Of a stretch of 42,746 bases of DNA, positions 15,192 through 23,729 are shown piece by piece. A program made the translations under genes and the position numbers. Origin of the DNA: Bradyrhizobium jicamae (GTDB taxonomy: Bacteria; Pseudomonadota; Alphaproteobacteria; Rhizobiales; Xanthobacteraceae); contig NZ_LLXZ01000183.1 of assembly GCF_001440395.1 (NCBI RefSeq), forward strand, positions 30,506 to 73,251, written 5' to 3'. Below the pieces are notes generated by a model. It made no database searches. It was given only the letters and a program-made list of their open reading frames with translations, and had not been told where the DNA came from. How positions within the stretch are numbered: position 1 is the stretch's first letter; each line of letters starts with the position of its first letter.

Positions 15192-15728
15192 TTAGCACAG
15201 CCCGCTCATATGCCGGAACTTCCAGAGCGAGGGTACATCCTGAGGATTGGTTCTTGGCACGTACCCCCGCAGCGTCGTCTTCGGTCCCTTCAGCCTGAAT
15301 TCATCGATGCCGCACGAGGTCGGACCATCATACACACTCACCGTCACGTAATAGAAATCGGGCAGGATCTTCTCGATCCTGGCTTCGGATTCGATGTCCG
15401 CGTTCGGCCGTTTCCATGAATGGATGATCTTGCGACCGGGCTCAGGCTTGTCGAACAGAGGAACATCCGGAGCGAAGAGGTCGGCGACCTCGCCAATTTT
15501 GCTGACCTGCTGACCATAGCCGTTGAGGAATTTCAAAAGCCTGGCAGATGGGGGCTTGGCCTCGACGCAGTGTCCATAATAATCCTTGAAGCCGGTTTCG
15601 CAGGCATAAGCGTGGGTGCTCGTCAGCAAAGCAAAAATGGGCAATGTAAGGAGGACCAGCGATCTGAAATTCTGAGTACCGGCAAATGGCGCCGATGCGC
15701 TTCCACTCGCCGCGCAACGCCGAACCAT
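15192..15728 (-). CDS. Secreted protein of unknown function
   Basis: A 178-residue precursor. A hydrophobic signal region (about residues 25-42) ends near HAYA-CETG, after which the chain has cysteines in CETGFKDYYGHC and in TSCGIDEF, suggesting disulfides in the periplasm. No family recognised. The ATG at 15728 was chosen: it lies seven bases after the stop of bpt, whereas the longer frame would overlap bpt. It is probably co-transcribed with bpt, but a shared function is not evident. Confidence 0.65.
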   Translation of the reverse strand: MVRRCAASGSASAPFAGTQNFRSLVLLTLPIFALLTSTHAYACETGFKDYYGHCVEAKPPSARLLKFLNGYGQQVSKIGEVADLFAPDVPLFDKPEPGRKIIHSWKRPNADIESEARIEKILPDFYYVTVSVYDGPTSCGIDEFRLKGPKTTLRGYVPRTNPQDVPSLWKFRHMSGLC

Positions 15729-15735
15729 CGTTCTC

Positions 15736-16512
15736 TCAGTCCTGCGGCTCGGACAGCATTTCGCCGGTCGCATCCACCCGGAGCCAGCCCGAGGGCGCCA
15801 GCCGCTGTTGCGGCAGGAAGCGGCCCTTGTAGTCCATCTTCTTGGAGCCCTCGATCCAGTAGCCGAGATAGACGTAAGGCAGCCCGAGCCGGCGGGCGCG
15901 GGTGATGTGGTCGAGAATCATGAAGGTGCCGAGCGAGCGGCTCTGCTGCGACGGCTCGAAGAACGAGTAGACCATCGACAGCCCGTCGCTGAGTACGTCG
16001 GTGAGCGCCACCGCAATCAGGTCCTCGCCGCGCCCGGTGATGCCGGTGTCGACGCCGCGCTTGCGGTACTCGATGATGCGGGTCTCGACATGGCTGTCTT
16101 CCACCATCATCGCGTAGTCGAGCACGGTCATGTCGGCCATGCCGCCATGGCGGTGCCGCTTGTCGAGATAGGCGCGAAATACCGAATACTGCTCCGAGGT
16201 CGGCACCGCGCTGCGTTGCTCGCCGACGATGTCGGCGTTGCGCGCCAGAACCTTCTTGAAGTTGCGCGAGGGCCGGAATTCGTTGGCGACGACGCGCACG
16301 GAAACGCAGGCCCGGCACTGGTCGCAGGCCGGGCGGTAGGCGATCGACTGGCTGCGGCGGAAGCCGCCATGGGTCAGGAGGTCGTTGAGGTCGCCCGCCT
16401 TGTCGCCGACCAGATGCGTGAACACCTTGCGCTCGTGCCGGCCCGGCAAATAGGGGCAAGGCGAGGGCGCTGTCAGGTAGAATTGCGGGGTATCACGCGA
16501 ATGCTGGGTCAC
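15736..16512 (-). CDS. bpt: Aminoacyl-tRNA--protein transferase (Bpt/Ate family)
   Basis: A 258-residue member of the ATE family. The N-terminal half carries the cysteine cluster RPACDQCRAC (about 60-70), and the C-terminal half GYWIEGSKKMDYKGRF is the strongly conserved signature. Bacterial Bpt adds Leu from tRNA to proteins with N-terminal Asp/Glu, marking them for ClpAP; the eukaryotic relative adds Arg. Alphaproteobacterial members are often labelled arginyltransferase, but leucyl transfer is the better supported activity for Bpt. Confidence 0.92.
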   Translation of the reverse strand: MTQHSRDTPQFYLTAPSPCPYLPGRHERKVFTHLVGDKAGDLNDLLTHGGFRRSQSIAYRPACDQCRACVSVRVVANEFRPSRNFKKVLARNADIVGEQRSAVPTSEQYSVFRAYLDKRHRHGGMADMTVLDYAMMVEDSHVETRIIEYRKRGVDTGITGRGEDLIAVALTDVLSDGLSMVYSFFEPSQQSRSLGTFMILDHITRARRLGLPYVYLGYWIEGSKKMDYKGRFLPQQRLAPSGWLRVDATGEMLSEPQD

Positions 16513-16599
16513 GTCGGTTCGTCAGGCCTCCGAAACAATCAACCATAGCGCTTTCGAGCGAAGTAGACACCAGTTCCCGTTAAGAAAACGCATCCAAAC

Positions 16600-16640
16600 G
16601 CAAAAGTGCCGGTCCGACCCCGACTCCGGGTCGGACCGGC
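16600..16640 (-). terminator. Terminator of the RDD gene
   Basis: A perfect 13-base stem (GCCGGTCCGACCC / GGGTCGGACCGGC) with a 7-base loop at 16608-16640. On the minus strand it is followed by ACTTTTGCGTTT. It lies 49 bases after the stop of the RDD gene. Confidence 0.7.
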
Positions 16641-16688
16641 TACAGCATTGCGCTCCGAAGGCTGACGGTCAATTGGTTTGCGGCTCGC

Positions 16689-17273
16689 TCAGTAGCTGCT
16701 GCGGGCCGAAGGAACGACCTGGGTACGAACCGAGCTGTTGACGATCACAGTTCCCAGGACGATGTCATGCAGCAGCCGGCGGCGGCCGTTGAACAGGCCG
16801 ACCAGCAATACCAGCGGCGTCAGGAACGACACCGAGACCCAGTACAGCACGGCATGGCAGGCGCCGAGCACGAAATAACCTGGCGCGCCGTACCAGGTGC
16901 GCAGTTCCAGATCCATCGCGCGCATGCCAAGCGTGGCCGAATGCGGGCCGCCGATCGAGGCGCCGTAATAGACGACCGCCCACACGATGGTCGCCGGCCA
17001 CGCCAGCCAGAACAGCATCCAGCCGAGCCCCAGCGTCACGATGCCGAACACGAAGATGAAGATGTAGCCGAGGATGACCGGCACCGACAGCACGACGAGG
17101 TCGATCAGGAACGCAAACACCCGCCGCGTCAGCACGCCGCGAAACAGTTCCGGCTGCAGATCGGGATCGAACGCATGCGGCGGCACCCCGCCGTCGTTCC
17201 GCCAGGCGCCGCCGGCATTTGAGGCGCCACCGGCAGAAGAGCCGCCGCTATTGCCAGAGCCGCTATAAGACAT
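16689..17273 (-). CDS. RDD-family membrane protein
   Basis: A 194-residue protein. The first 45 residues are low-complexity (Gly/Ser/Asn). Then comes the RDD hallmark, RRVFAFLIDLVVLSV (about 50-65), with the Arg-Asp pair in helix 1, followed by three or four more helices. RDD proteins are small membrane proteins of largely unknown, possibly ion-transport, function. The internal ATG was chosen for its GGAGGACGAACC ribosome site; 25 upstream residues in the open frame are unlikely to be used. Confidence 0.85.
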   Translation of the reverse strand: MSYSGSGNSGGSSAGGASNAGGAWRNDGGVPPHAFDPDLQPELFRGVLTRRVFAFLIDLVVLSVPVILGYIFIFVFGIVTLGLGWMLFWLAWPATIVWAVVYYGASIGGPHSATLGMRAMDLELRTWYGAPGYFVLGACHAVLYWVSVSFLTPLVLLVGLFNGRRRLLHDIVLGTVIVNSSVRTQVVPSARSSY

Positions 17274-17396
17274 GGTTCGTCCTCCAGGCCGATATTCCCT
17301 GGCATCACATGGGAACCAGCCACGCCGCCGCCAAGAGCCTGCGACCATTAACAGCGTGCAATATTCGGTGGGAGACGGAATGCGGCGCTCTTACCC

Positions 17397-17509
17397 CGTC
17401 ATTGCGAGCGAAGCGAAGCAATCCATAGTGCCGCATAACGGATAGATGGATTGCTTCGTCGCTTTCGCTCCCTTGCGCAAACGCTTCGCGTTTGTCGCAG
17501 GCAATGACG
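17397..17509. repeat. Intergenic palindromic repeat (GTCATTGCGA family)
   Basis: Starts CGTCATTGCGAGCGAAGCGA and ends GCAATGACG. Inside, GAAGCAATCCAT is answered by ATGGATTGCTTC. It is a second copy of the 3743-3828 family with a longer centre. It lies between the 5' end of the RDD gene and the 3' end of hemB. Confidence 0.8.
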
Positions 17510-17524
17510 CGGAGAGGGCGGAGG

Positions 17525-18586
17525 TTACCCCTCCGCCTTCAACTTCTCGGCGGCCTTCGGCGCGAAATAGGTGAGGATGCCATCCGCACCGGCGCGCTTG
17601 AAGCCGAGCAGGCTTTCCATCATCGCGCGCTCGCCGTCGATCCAGCCATTGTTGGCGGCGCCTGCGATCATCGCGTATTCGCCTGATACCTGGTAGACGA
17701 AGGTCGGCATCGCAAACGTGTCCTTCACCCGCCGCACGATGTCCAGATAGGGCATGCCGGGCTTCACCATTACCATGTCGGCGCCCTCGGCAATGTCGAG
17801 TTCGACCTCGCGCAGGGCTTCGTCGGAATTGGCGCTGTCCATCTGGTAGGTGCGCTTGTCGCCGGTGAGCGTCTTTGCCGAGCCGATGGCGTCGCGGAAC
17901 GGGCCGTAGAAGGCGCTGGCGTATTTCGCCGCGTAGGACATGATCTGCACGTCGACAAAGCCGTTGTCGTCCAGCGCCTCGCGGATCGCGCCGATGCGGC
18001 CGTCCATCATGTCTGACGGTGCAATGACGTCGCAGCCGGCCTCGGCCTGCACCAGCGCCTGTTGCACCAGCACCGCCACGGTCTCGTCGTTGAGGATCCT
18101 GCCGTCCTCGATCAGCCCGTCATGGCCGTGGCTGGTAAAGGGATCCAGCGCGACGTCGCAGAGCAAGCCGATCTCGGGGAATTCCTTCTTGATCGCGCGC
18201 ACCGACTGGCAGACGAGATTGTTCGGATTGAGCGCCTCGGAACCGGTCTCGTCCCGGAGCGACGGCTCGGTGTAGGGAAACAGCGCGATGCAGGGAATGT
18301 TCAGTTTCATCGCGCGTTCGGCATCGCGCACCGCCTGGTCGACGGTGAGGCGGTCGACGCCGGGCATCGAGGCCACCGGCGTGCGGGTGTTGGTGCCGTC
18401 GACCACGAACAGCGGCCAGATCAAATCGTCTGTCGTCAGCACGTTTTCGCGCACCAGCCGCCGCGTCCATTCAGCCTTGCGGTTCCGGCGGGGGCGGATG
18501 ATCAGGTCGAGCGGGGTGGAGGCGAGGGCGGTCTGCCGCCGCGGCGCGTCGCGCATTTCGATCGGACGCCCGAATTTGATCGCCAT
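17525..18586 (-). CDS. hemB: Delta-aminolevulinic acid dehydratase (porphobilinogen synthase)
   Basis: A 353-residue enzyme that joins two 5-aminolevulinate molecules to porphobilinogen in heme synthesis. The two active-site lysines are Lys221 (YAAKYAS) and Lys275 (VKPGMPY). The metal region reads CDVALDPFTSHGHDG: Asp residues replace the zinc cysteines, as in the Mg2+-requiring Bradyrhizobium enzyme. The start MAIKFG follows GGAGT; a 69-residue longer frame is rejected. It is divergent from a DUF6163-like gene. In B. japonicum, hemB responds to iron through Irr; only a poor half-site (18624-18637) is seen here. Confidence 0.96.
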   Translation of the reverse strand: MAIKFGRPIEMRDAPRRQTALASTPLDLIIRPRRNRKAEWTRRLVRENVLTTDDLIWPLFVVDGTNTRTPVASMPGVDRLTVDQAVRDAERAMKLNIPCIALFPYTEPSLRDETGSEALNPNNLVCQSVRAIKKEFPEIGLLCDVALDPFTSHGHDGLIEDGRILNDETVAVLVQQALVQAEAGCDVIAPSDMMDGRIGAIREALDDNGFVDVQIMSYAAKYASAFYGPFRDAIGSAKTLTGDKRTYQMDSANSDEALREVELDIAEGADMVMVKPGMPYLDIVRRVKDTFAMPTFVYQVSGEYAMIAGAANNGWIDGERAMMESLLGFKRAGADGILTYFAPKAAEKLKAEG

Positions 18587-18737
18587 GTGATGGGTACTCC
18601 TGGAGGCAGGCCAGTTTTGATTTGTTCCAGTTCTAGCATCTTGCCCGCCGCTCGTCACCGCGCCTTGATCCATCTCATCGGCAATTGATTTTGCCGTCCC
18701 GGCGGGCCAAGACATGACGCGATAAGGAGATTCCAGC

Positions 18738-19259
18738 ATGCATTCAGCTCCGATCCCCGGGGCTCCCAAATCAGCCCGTGGGCCGGTGGCCATGTCCGAT
18801 CTTTCGGCGCGCGATCAGGCGCGGGCCAGGGACAGTGCGATGTCGGTCGGCGCGATGTCGTCGGAGCGGATCGAGCCCGACGAGAATGTGTGGACGCGGC
18901 GCCTCGTGCTGTTCCTGCGCATCATGGCGATCGTGTCGATCATGAAGGGCCTGTACCACTGGGCGCAGGTCACGGGTTTCATCGGCGGCGAGGAAGAGGC
19001 GTTCGAAAACCAGTCGATGGCCTGGCAGACCGCGACCGTCTATTTCGCCGTTATCGAACTCGTCGCCGCCGTAGGCCTCTGGCTCGCCACGCCCTGGGGC
19101 GCGGTGGTGTGGCTCACCACCGTGGTGTCGATGGCTGTAATCGAGCTGATGTTCCCGGGCATCTATGGCGGCAGCCTGACGGTGGTGGCGCTCGAAGCCG
19201 TGATGCTCGGCGCCTATCTCATGCTCGCCTGGATGGCGGCCCGCGAACGGCCGCCGTAG
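18738..19259 (+). CDS. DUF6163-like four-helix membrane protein
   Basis: A 173-residue protein. The N-terminal ~55 residues are polar, followed by four predicted membrane helices (about 56-75, 95-117, 120-138 and 146-166). The segment RIMAIVSIMKGLYHWAQV with a downstream TVYFAVIELVAAVGLWL resembles the rhizobial DUF6163 family, of unknown function. AGGAG lies nine bases upstream of the ATG. Divergent from hemB with a 151-base shared promoter region. Confidence 0.75.
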   Translation: MHSAPIPGAPKSARGPVAMSDLSARDQARARDSAMSVGAMSSERIEPDENVWTRRLVLFLRIMAIVSIMKGLYHWAQVTGFIGGEEEAFENQSMAWQTATVYFAVIELVAAVGLWLATPWGAVVWLTTVVSMAVIELMFPGIYGGSLTVVALEAVMLGAYLMLAWMAARERPP

Positions 19260-19707
19260 GCGGCTTGTACCGATGTGCTTTCGCGTCTTCGCGGGGAGAT
19301 GGTGAAGCACAACGCGTCAGTTTTCCGCCATAATCCATTCGCGTGCAGAAACCGCCACGCCGTCCCGTACAATTTTCCAGAATTTTGCCGGTAACGTTTC
19401 GCTCACCGTTAAGGGCCGTAAAGGGTTCCACCGCACATCTTACGCGAGCGTTTCGATTTCAGACGCACCTGTTTCCGAATGCGACAGGGAGTGCAGACGA
19501 AGCGTGAACAGGGCGCTTCCAGCCTCAATGAAATGTTGCAAAAAGCCTTGATCCATAGGGCTTAATGCACAATTCACTCTGTTAAATTCATGATCTCTTT
19601 ATTGTCTTATTTAAGCGGATCTTCAAACGGGCCCCTTAAGTTGAGGCTATCAGGCGGGACAGAAGTTTCGTCGAAATAAGTCGAAAAACGACGACAGGGG
19701 AAGTGTC
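19260..19707 (+). promoter_or_regulatory. Long regulatory spacer before ldtR
   Basis: A 448-base gap without a credible gene. The part from 19540 to 19640 is clearly AT-rich and likely holds the promoter. Directly before the ldtR ribosome site (GACAGGGGAAG) an imperfect inverted repeat TCGTCGAAATAAG...AAAACGACGA (about 19671-19697) could be an autoregulatory MarR-type operator. Operator function is inference. Confidence 0.4.
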
Positions 19708-20223
19708 ATGATCAAAGCCGTTGCAACGGCGGTGGAAACCGCTGAGCGCTCTGCCGGCCAAACTCCGGTGCAGCCGCTCTATCTGGAAGCGTTGACTTTG
19801 GTGGAGCGGCTTCACCGCCGGCTGCTCGACGTCATCAAGGACGAATTCGATCGCCGCGGCCGCGCCGATATCAATTCGGTGCAGGCTCTGCTGCTCTATA
19901 ACATCGGCGACAAGGAGCTGACCGCGGGCGAGCTGCGCACGCGCGGTTACTATCTCGGCTCCAACGTCTCGTATAACCTGAAGAAGCTCGTCGAGCTCGG
20001 CTTCCTCGATCATCAGCGCTCCCGCGTTGATCGTCGCTCGGTCCGCATCCGCCTCACCGCGCAGGGCCAGGAAATCCGCAAGATCGTCGACGCGCTCTAC
20101 CAGAAGCACGTCAAGACGGTGGAGCAGGTCGGCGGCATCTCGAACGAAGAGTTCGCGACGTTGAACAAGTCGCTGCACCGCCTCGAGCGGTTCTGGACCG
20201 ACCAGATCCTGTATCGGCTCTGA
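19708..20223 (+). CDS. ldtR: MarR-family regulator LdtR
   Basis: A 171-residue winged-helix protein. The DNA-binding part lies at about residues 55-115 (recognition segment YYLGSNVSYNLKKLVELGFL, wing RSRVDRRSVRIRLT), with helical N- and C-terminal dimerisation regions. The sequence fits the strongly conserved rhizobial LdtR, which in Liberibacter and Sinorhizobium activates an L,D-transpeptidase gene and affects cell wall and stress tolerance. No ldtP-like gene neighbours it in this window. A good ribosome site supports the start. Confidence 0.88.
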   Translation: MIKAVATAVETAERSAGQTPVQPLYLEALTLVERLHRRLLDVIKDEFDRRGRADINSVQALLLYNIGDKELTAGELRTRGYYLGSNVSYNLKKLVELGFLDHQRSRVDRRSVRIRLTAQGQEIRKIVDALYQKHVKTVEQVGGISNEEFATLNKSLHRLERFWTDQILYRL

Positions 20224-20314
20224 GAAATTTCTTTCCACTCGCGGCAAGCCGGCCATCCAGAAGACGGCAGCCAACGGCGGACAACGAACTGGCAAGGCAG
20301 TAAGCCTTGCTCAA

Positions 20315-20357
20315 AGCGCATCGGCCCGGTTTTCCGGGTTCGGTGCGTCTTGTTTTT
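20315..20357 (+). terminator. Rho-independent terminator of ldtR
   Basis: GCGCATCGGCCCGG, a TTTT loop, then CCGGGTTCGGTGCG pair into a long stem (with one bulge and G-U pairs), followed by TCTTGTTTTT. It lies 92 bases after the ldtR stop. The remaining part of the gap up to 20567 holds no recognisable gene and should carry the ABC operon promoter. Confidence 0.7.
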
Positions 20358-20567
20358 CAGGCAACCTCAAGTCGCCTGGCTGCGTCGCAGATGCTTGCGA
20401 TAGCGCCCGGTGTTCGCTCGTCCCTTGCCCCATCCGACTGTGCCCCTTGCACAATCCGGATTGACTAGCCTTCGACGCCCCGCCCATAATCCCAAAAAAT
20501 ACAGGCTTCACGCACGTAGCGGCCGAGAAGAGTCGTGACGGCTTGACGCCCAAATGGGGAAACGGGC

Positions 20568-21461
20568 TTGTCGGCATCACGGCGTCCCATGTTCGGCGAG
20601 CAACAGCGCTTCGTCCTGCTTCTGATCGCGCCGGCTGCGCTGTTGATGTTGCTGTTTCAGGTCGTGCCGATCGTGATCGGCGCCAATGCGAGCTTTCGCG
20701 ACTGGGCGCTCTACAATCCCAAGAAGACCTGGATCGGCTTCGACCATTATGCGGCCGTGATAACGGATCCCGCGTTTCTCTACGTGGTGCTGCCGAACAC
20801 TTTCCTGTTCATGGTGCTCAGCGTTGCCGGCGCGCTGGTGACGGGGCTGGCGCTGGCGCTGCTGCTCAACCGGCCATTCCGCGGGCAGAAGCTGGTGCAG
20901 ACGATCCTGCTGGTGCCGCTGATGGTCGCGCCGGTGGTTGCCGCGATCATGATCCGCTGGATATTCAATGACCAGTTCGGCATTGCGAATGTGGTGCTGG
21001 AAGCCATCGGCCTCGAAGGCCAGCCCTGGCTGGTGCAGCGCTGGAGCGCCTTCTGCATCATCCTGCTCACCGACATCTGGCTGTGGACGCCGTGGTTCAC
21101 GCTGCTGCTGCTCGCAGGCCTGCAGAGCCTGCCGAAGGAGCCATTCGAGGCCGCCGCCATCGACGGCACCACCACCTGGCGCGTGTTTCGCTATCTGACG
21201 CTGCCGATGCTGCGGCCGGTGATCGTGGTCTGCGTGGTGATCCGCGCCATCGACGCCTTCCGCACCTTCGACATCGTCTGGACGCTGACGGGCGGCGGCC
21301 CCGGCCGCTCCACCGAGCTGTTCAGCCTCTATGCCTATGTGCTCGCCTTCCTCAATCTCGACCTCGGCCGCGGCTCGGCGGCCGCGATCGTCGGCGGGTT
21401 GATCATCCTCGTGCTCGGCGTGGTGATGTACCGTCTCGTAGACCGCATCGCGAAGGCTTAG
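20568..21461 (+). CDS. Carbohydrate-type ABC transporter permease 1 (MalF/UgpA class)
   Basis: A 297-residue inner-membrane protein with six predicted helices. The permease EAA loop is visible as EPFEAAAIDGTTTWRVFRYLTLP (about 190-212), which docks on the ATPase. The start is taken at TTG 20568, after GGGGAAA; an ATG seven codons later lacks a ribosome site. First gene of a four-gene importer. Family and partner genes are clear; the sugar or polyol transported cannot be named from sequence. Confidence 0.92.
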   Translation: MSASRRPMFGEQQRFVLLLIAPAALLMLLFQVVPIVIGANASFRDWALYNPKKTWIGFDHYAAVITDPAFLYVVLPNTFLFMVLSVAGALVTGLALALLLNRPFRGQKLVQTILLVPLMVAPVVAAIMIRWIFNDQFGIANVVLEAIGLEGQPWLVQRWSAFCIILLTDIWLWTPWFTLLLLAGLQSLPKEPFEAAAIDGTTTWRVFRYLTLPMLRPVIVVCVVIRAIDAFRTFDIVWTLTGGGPGRSTELFSLYAYVLAFLNLDLGRGSAAAIVGGLIILVLGVVMYRLVDRIAKA

Positions 21462-21468
21462 ACCGCTC

Positions 21469-22305
21469 ATGCCGATGGTGACACGCCCCGCATTTCTCCC
21501 CGGCCTGCCGAACTGGAGCCGCAAGACGTTCTTTGCCCTCGCGCTCGCTGCGATCTGCTTCGCCTTCGCCTTTCCGGTGCTGTGGCTGATACTGACCTCG
21601 CTGCGCCCGGAGTCCGGCGTCTATTACGTGCATCGCGGCACCGAATTCACTCTCGGCAATTTCAAGGAGGTGCTCGGCCAGGAACGCATCGTCGAGGCCT
21701 TCATCAACAGCGCCGTCATCTCGACGCTGGCGACGGTGTTTTCACTGCTGGTGACCGTATCGAGCGGCTACATGCTGTCGCGCTTCACCGGCCCCGCGGC
21801 ACGCATGTGGTTCGGCACCATCTACGTGTTTCGCTGCGTGCCCTATATCTCCTGGGTCCTGCCGCTCTACTTCGTGGTGCAGAGCTGGGGCATTTACGAC
21901 ACCTATGTCGGGCTGCTGCTGCCGCATATCGCTGTCCACATCTGCTTCTTCTCCTGGCTGATGAAGGGCTTTTTCGATGGCATCGATCCCTCGATGGAAT
22001 ATGCCGCCATGATTGACGGCTGCAGCCGCTGGGGCGCGTTCATCCGCGTCGCCATTCCCTCCGCGCTGCCGGCCATTTCCGCACTTGCCGTGCTGTGCTG
22101 GCTGTTCACCTGGAACGAATTTCTGTTCGCGCTGATCCTGACCGGCAACCGCGTACCCGTGATTACAGTCGTGATGGCGCAGTTTGTCACTGAAATGGGC
22201 CTGCACTGGAATCTGATGGCCGCGACCGCCGTGATGGCCCTGCTGCCGGCCTTCCTGATCGCGCTGTTCGGCCAGAAATACGTGATCAGGGGATTGAGGA
22301 TCTGA
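21469..22305 (+). CDS. Carbohydrate-type ABC transporter permease 2 (MalG/UgpE class)
   Basis: A 278-residue protein with six predicted helices and the EAA loop EYAAMIDGCSRWGAFIRVAIP (about 178-198). The N-terminal helix follows NWSRKTFFALALA. It starts seven bases after the first permease, so the two are co-translated and form the heterodimeric channel. The next gene encodes the binding protein. Confidence 0.92.
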   Translation: MPMVTRPAFLPGLPNWSRKTFFALALAAICFAFAFPVLWLILTSLRPESGVYYVHRGTEFTLGNFKEVLGQERIVEAFINSAVISTLATVFSLLVTVSSGYMLSRFTGPAARMWFGTIYVFRCVPYISWVLPLYFVVQSWGIYDTYVGLLLPHIAVHICFFSWLMKGFFDGIDPSMEYAAMIDGCSRWGAFIRVAIPSALPAISALAVLCWLFTWNEFLFALILTGNRVPVITVVMAQFVTEMGLHWNLMAATAVMALLPAFLIALFGQKYVIRGLRI

Positions 22306-22366
22306 CTATTTAAGGAAAGACCAAGCCGAGGCAACGAAAGACACAACAAAAAGAGGAGGAGAGGCA

Positions 22367-23653
22367 ATGCAGGGACTGGCGAGATGGTTCGTGGCCGCGA
22401 CGGCAGCCCTGGTGGCTGTGACCGGTGGTGCCGCGGCACAGGTGAAGGAGCTGCGGATCGGCTATCAGCCGAGCCCGATCCAGGACGCCTCGATCGCGAT
22501 GTTCGAGGCATGGGGCGCCAAGAACGGCGTCAAGATCGTCAAGGTGCCGAACTCCTACGGCGTCTATGTCGAGAAGATGACGGCCTCGCTGACCTCGAAC
22601 TCGGATCAGTACGACGTGATCTGGCACAATGACGACTGGGGTCAGACCTGGGCGCATCTGCTGGAGCCGACCGACGATGTCGAAGCCAACAAGTTCGGCT
22701 CCAAGTGGAGCATGTCGCCGATCGTGTTCGCCAATGCGCAAGGCCAGAACACCGTCGTGCCGATGGGCCAGACTTTTAGCGTGTTCTTCTACCGATCCGA
22801 CCTCGTCAAGCCAGAGGAAGTGCCGAAAACGCTGGAAGAGCTCGTCACCATGAGCAAGAAGCTGCAGGCCGACGGCAAGGTGAAGTTCGGTTATGTCGGC
22901 GGCATGTCCATGAACCACTCCTGGTTCAGCTGGTTCTGGTCGATGTGGGCGAACAATTGCGACGTGCTGCTGCCGGCTTACGAGCGCGACAACAAGAAGC
23001 TCGCGGAAGCCGGCTGGAAATCGGGCCTGACCGACCCTTGCATGCAGAAGACGGTGGAGTACTGGTGGGATGCGATCAACACCCACAAGATCTCGCCGCG
23101 CGGCATGCCGGCCTATGACCGCAACGAAGCCAACGCCATCTTCATGGCGGGCGATGCCGCGTTCACGGTGGCGGACACGCTGTGGTGGGGCACGTTCAAC
23201 GATCCCAACAAGTCGAAAATTGCTGGCAAGGTCGCTGCCGCGCGCTTCCCGCTTGGCCCCGACCGGAAGAAGCCGTTCGGCTGGGACGACATCTGGGGCT
23301 GGGCAATCCCGAAATCCATACCGGAAGAGCGCAAGAAGCTCGCCAAGCAGATGCTGAATGCGATGATGCTGGACGAGGAAGGCCAGACCAAGATGTTCAA
23401 GGCGACCGGCGCGCCGCCGCCCAACACGACGTTCTGGCCGAAGATCGCCGAGCAGGATCCCTTCATGAAGCTGCTGAAGGAGGCGGTGCTCGACTCCCCG
23501 GACAAGGTGCGCGGCGCCTATTACTTCCCGCAATGGCCCGCCGTGCACAAGGCGTTCAATGACGCCGTCACCAAGGCCGTCACCGGCAAGCGCGAGGACA
23601 TCGCAAAAGTGCTCGCCGAGAACGCCCCGCTGGTCAGCAAGGCGGCGCAGTAA
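22367..23653 (+). CDS. ABC transporter sugar-binding protein
   Basis: A 428-residue precursor with a Sec signal peptide ending near AAA-QVKEL (residue ~25). The mature part has the family-1 extracellular solute-binding layout, with SNSDQYDVIWHNDDWG and an aromatic-rich central region (NHSWFSWFWSMWANN) that would stack on a sugar ring. A strong AGGAGGAGAG ribosome site precedes the ATG, in line with the high expression usual for binding proteins. It delivers the ligand to the permeases encoded just upstream. Confidence 0.9.
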   Translation: MQGLARWFVAATAALVAVTGGAAAQVKELRIGYQPSPIQDASIAMFEAWGAKNGVKIVKVPNSYGVYVEKMTASLTSNSDQYDVIWHNDDWGQTWAHLLEPTDDVEANKFGSKWSMSPIVFANAQGQNTVVPMGQTFSVFFYRSDLVKPEEVPKTLEELVTMSKKLQADGKVKFGYVGGMSMNHSWFSWFWSMWANNCDVLLPAYERDNKKLAEAGWKSGLTDPCMQKTVEYWWDAINTHKISPRGMPAYDRNEANAIFMAGDAAFTVADTLWWGTFNDPNKSKIAGKVAAARFPLGPDRKKPFGWDDIWGWAIPKSIPEERKKLAKQMLNAMMLDEEGQTKMFKATGAPPPNTTFWPKIAEQDPFMKLLKEAVLDSPDKVRGAYYFPQWPAVHKAFNDAVTKAVTGKREDIAKVLAENAPLVSKAAQ

Positions 23654-23666
23654 TCAAGAACATGAA

Positions 23667-23691
23667 GCCCGCCGCGCAACTAGCGGCGGGC
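23667..23691 (+). terminator. Stem-loop between binding-protein and ATPase genes
   Basis: GCCCGCCGC and GCGGCGGGC form a perfect 9-base stem with a 7-base loop, 14 bases after the binding-protein stop. There is no T-run, so it more likely shields the upstream mRNA from 3' decay or lowers ATPase expression than fully stops transcription. Confidence 0.55.
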
Positions 23692-23729
23692 TCTCCAAAA
23701 ACAGCAACAGGTTCGATAGCGGCGAGGCA

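Noticed and set aside
18624..18637. Irr/ICE-type site (GTTCCAGTTCTAGC) upstream of hemB
   Set aside because: Only one half fits the TTTAGAA...TTCTAAA pattern I know for ICE motifs; too weak to call despite known iron control of hemB in Bradyrhizobium.
19219..19431. 70-codon minus-strand frame in the ldtR upstream gap
   Set aside because: No ribosome site or motif, and overlaps the end of the DUF6163-like gene.
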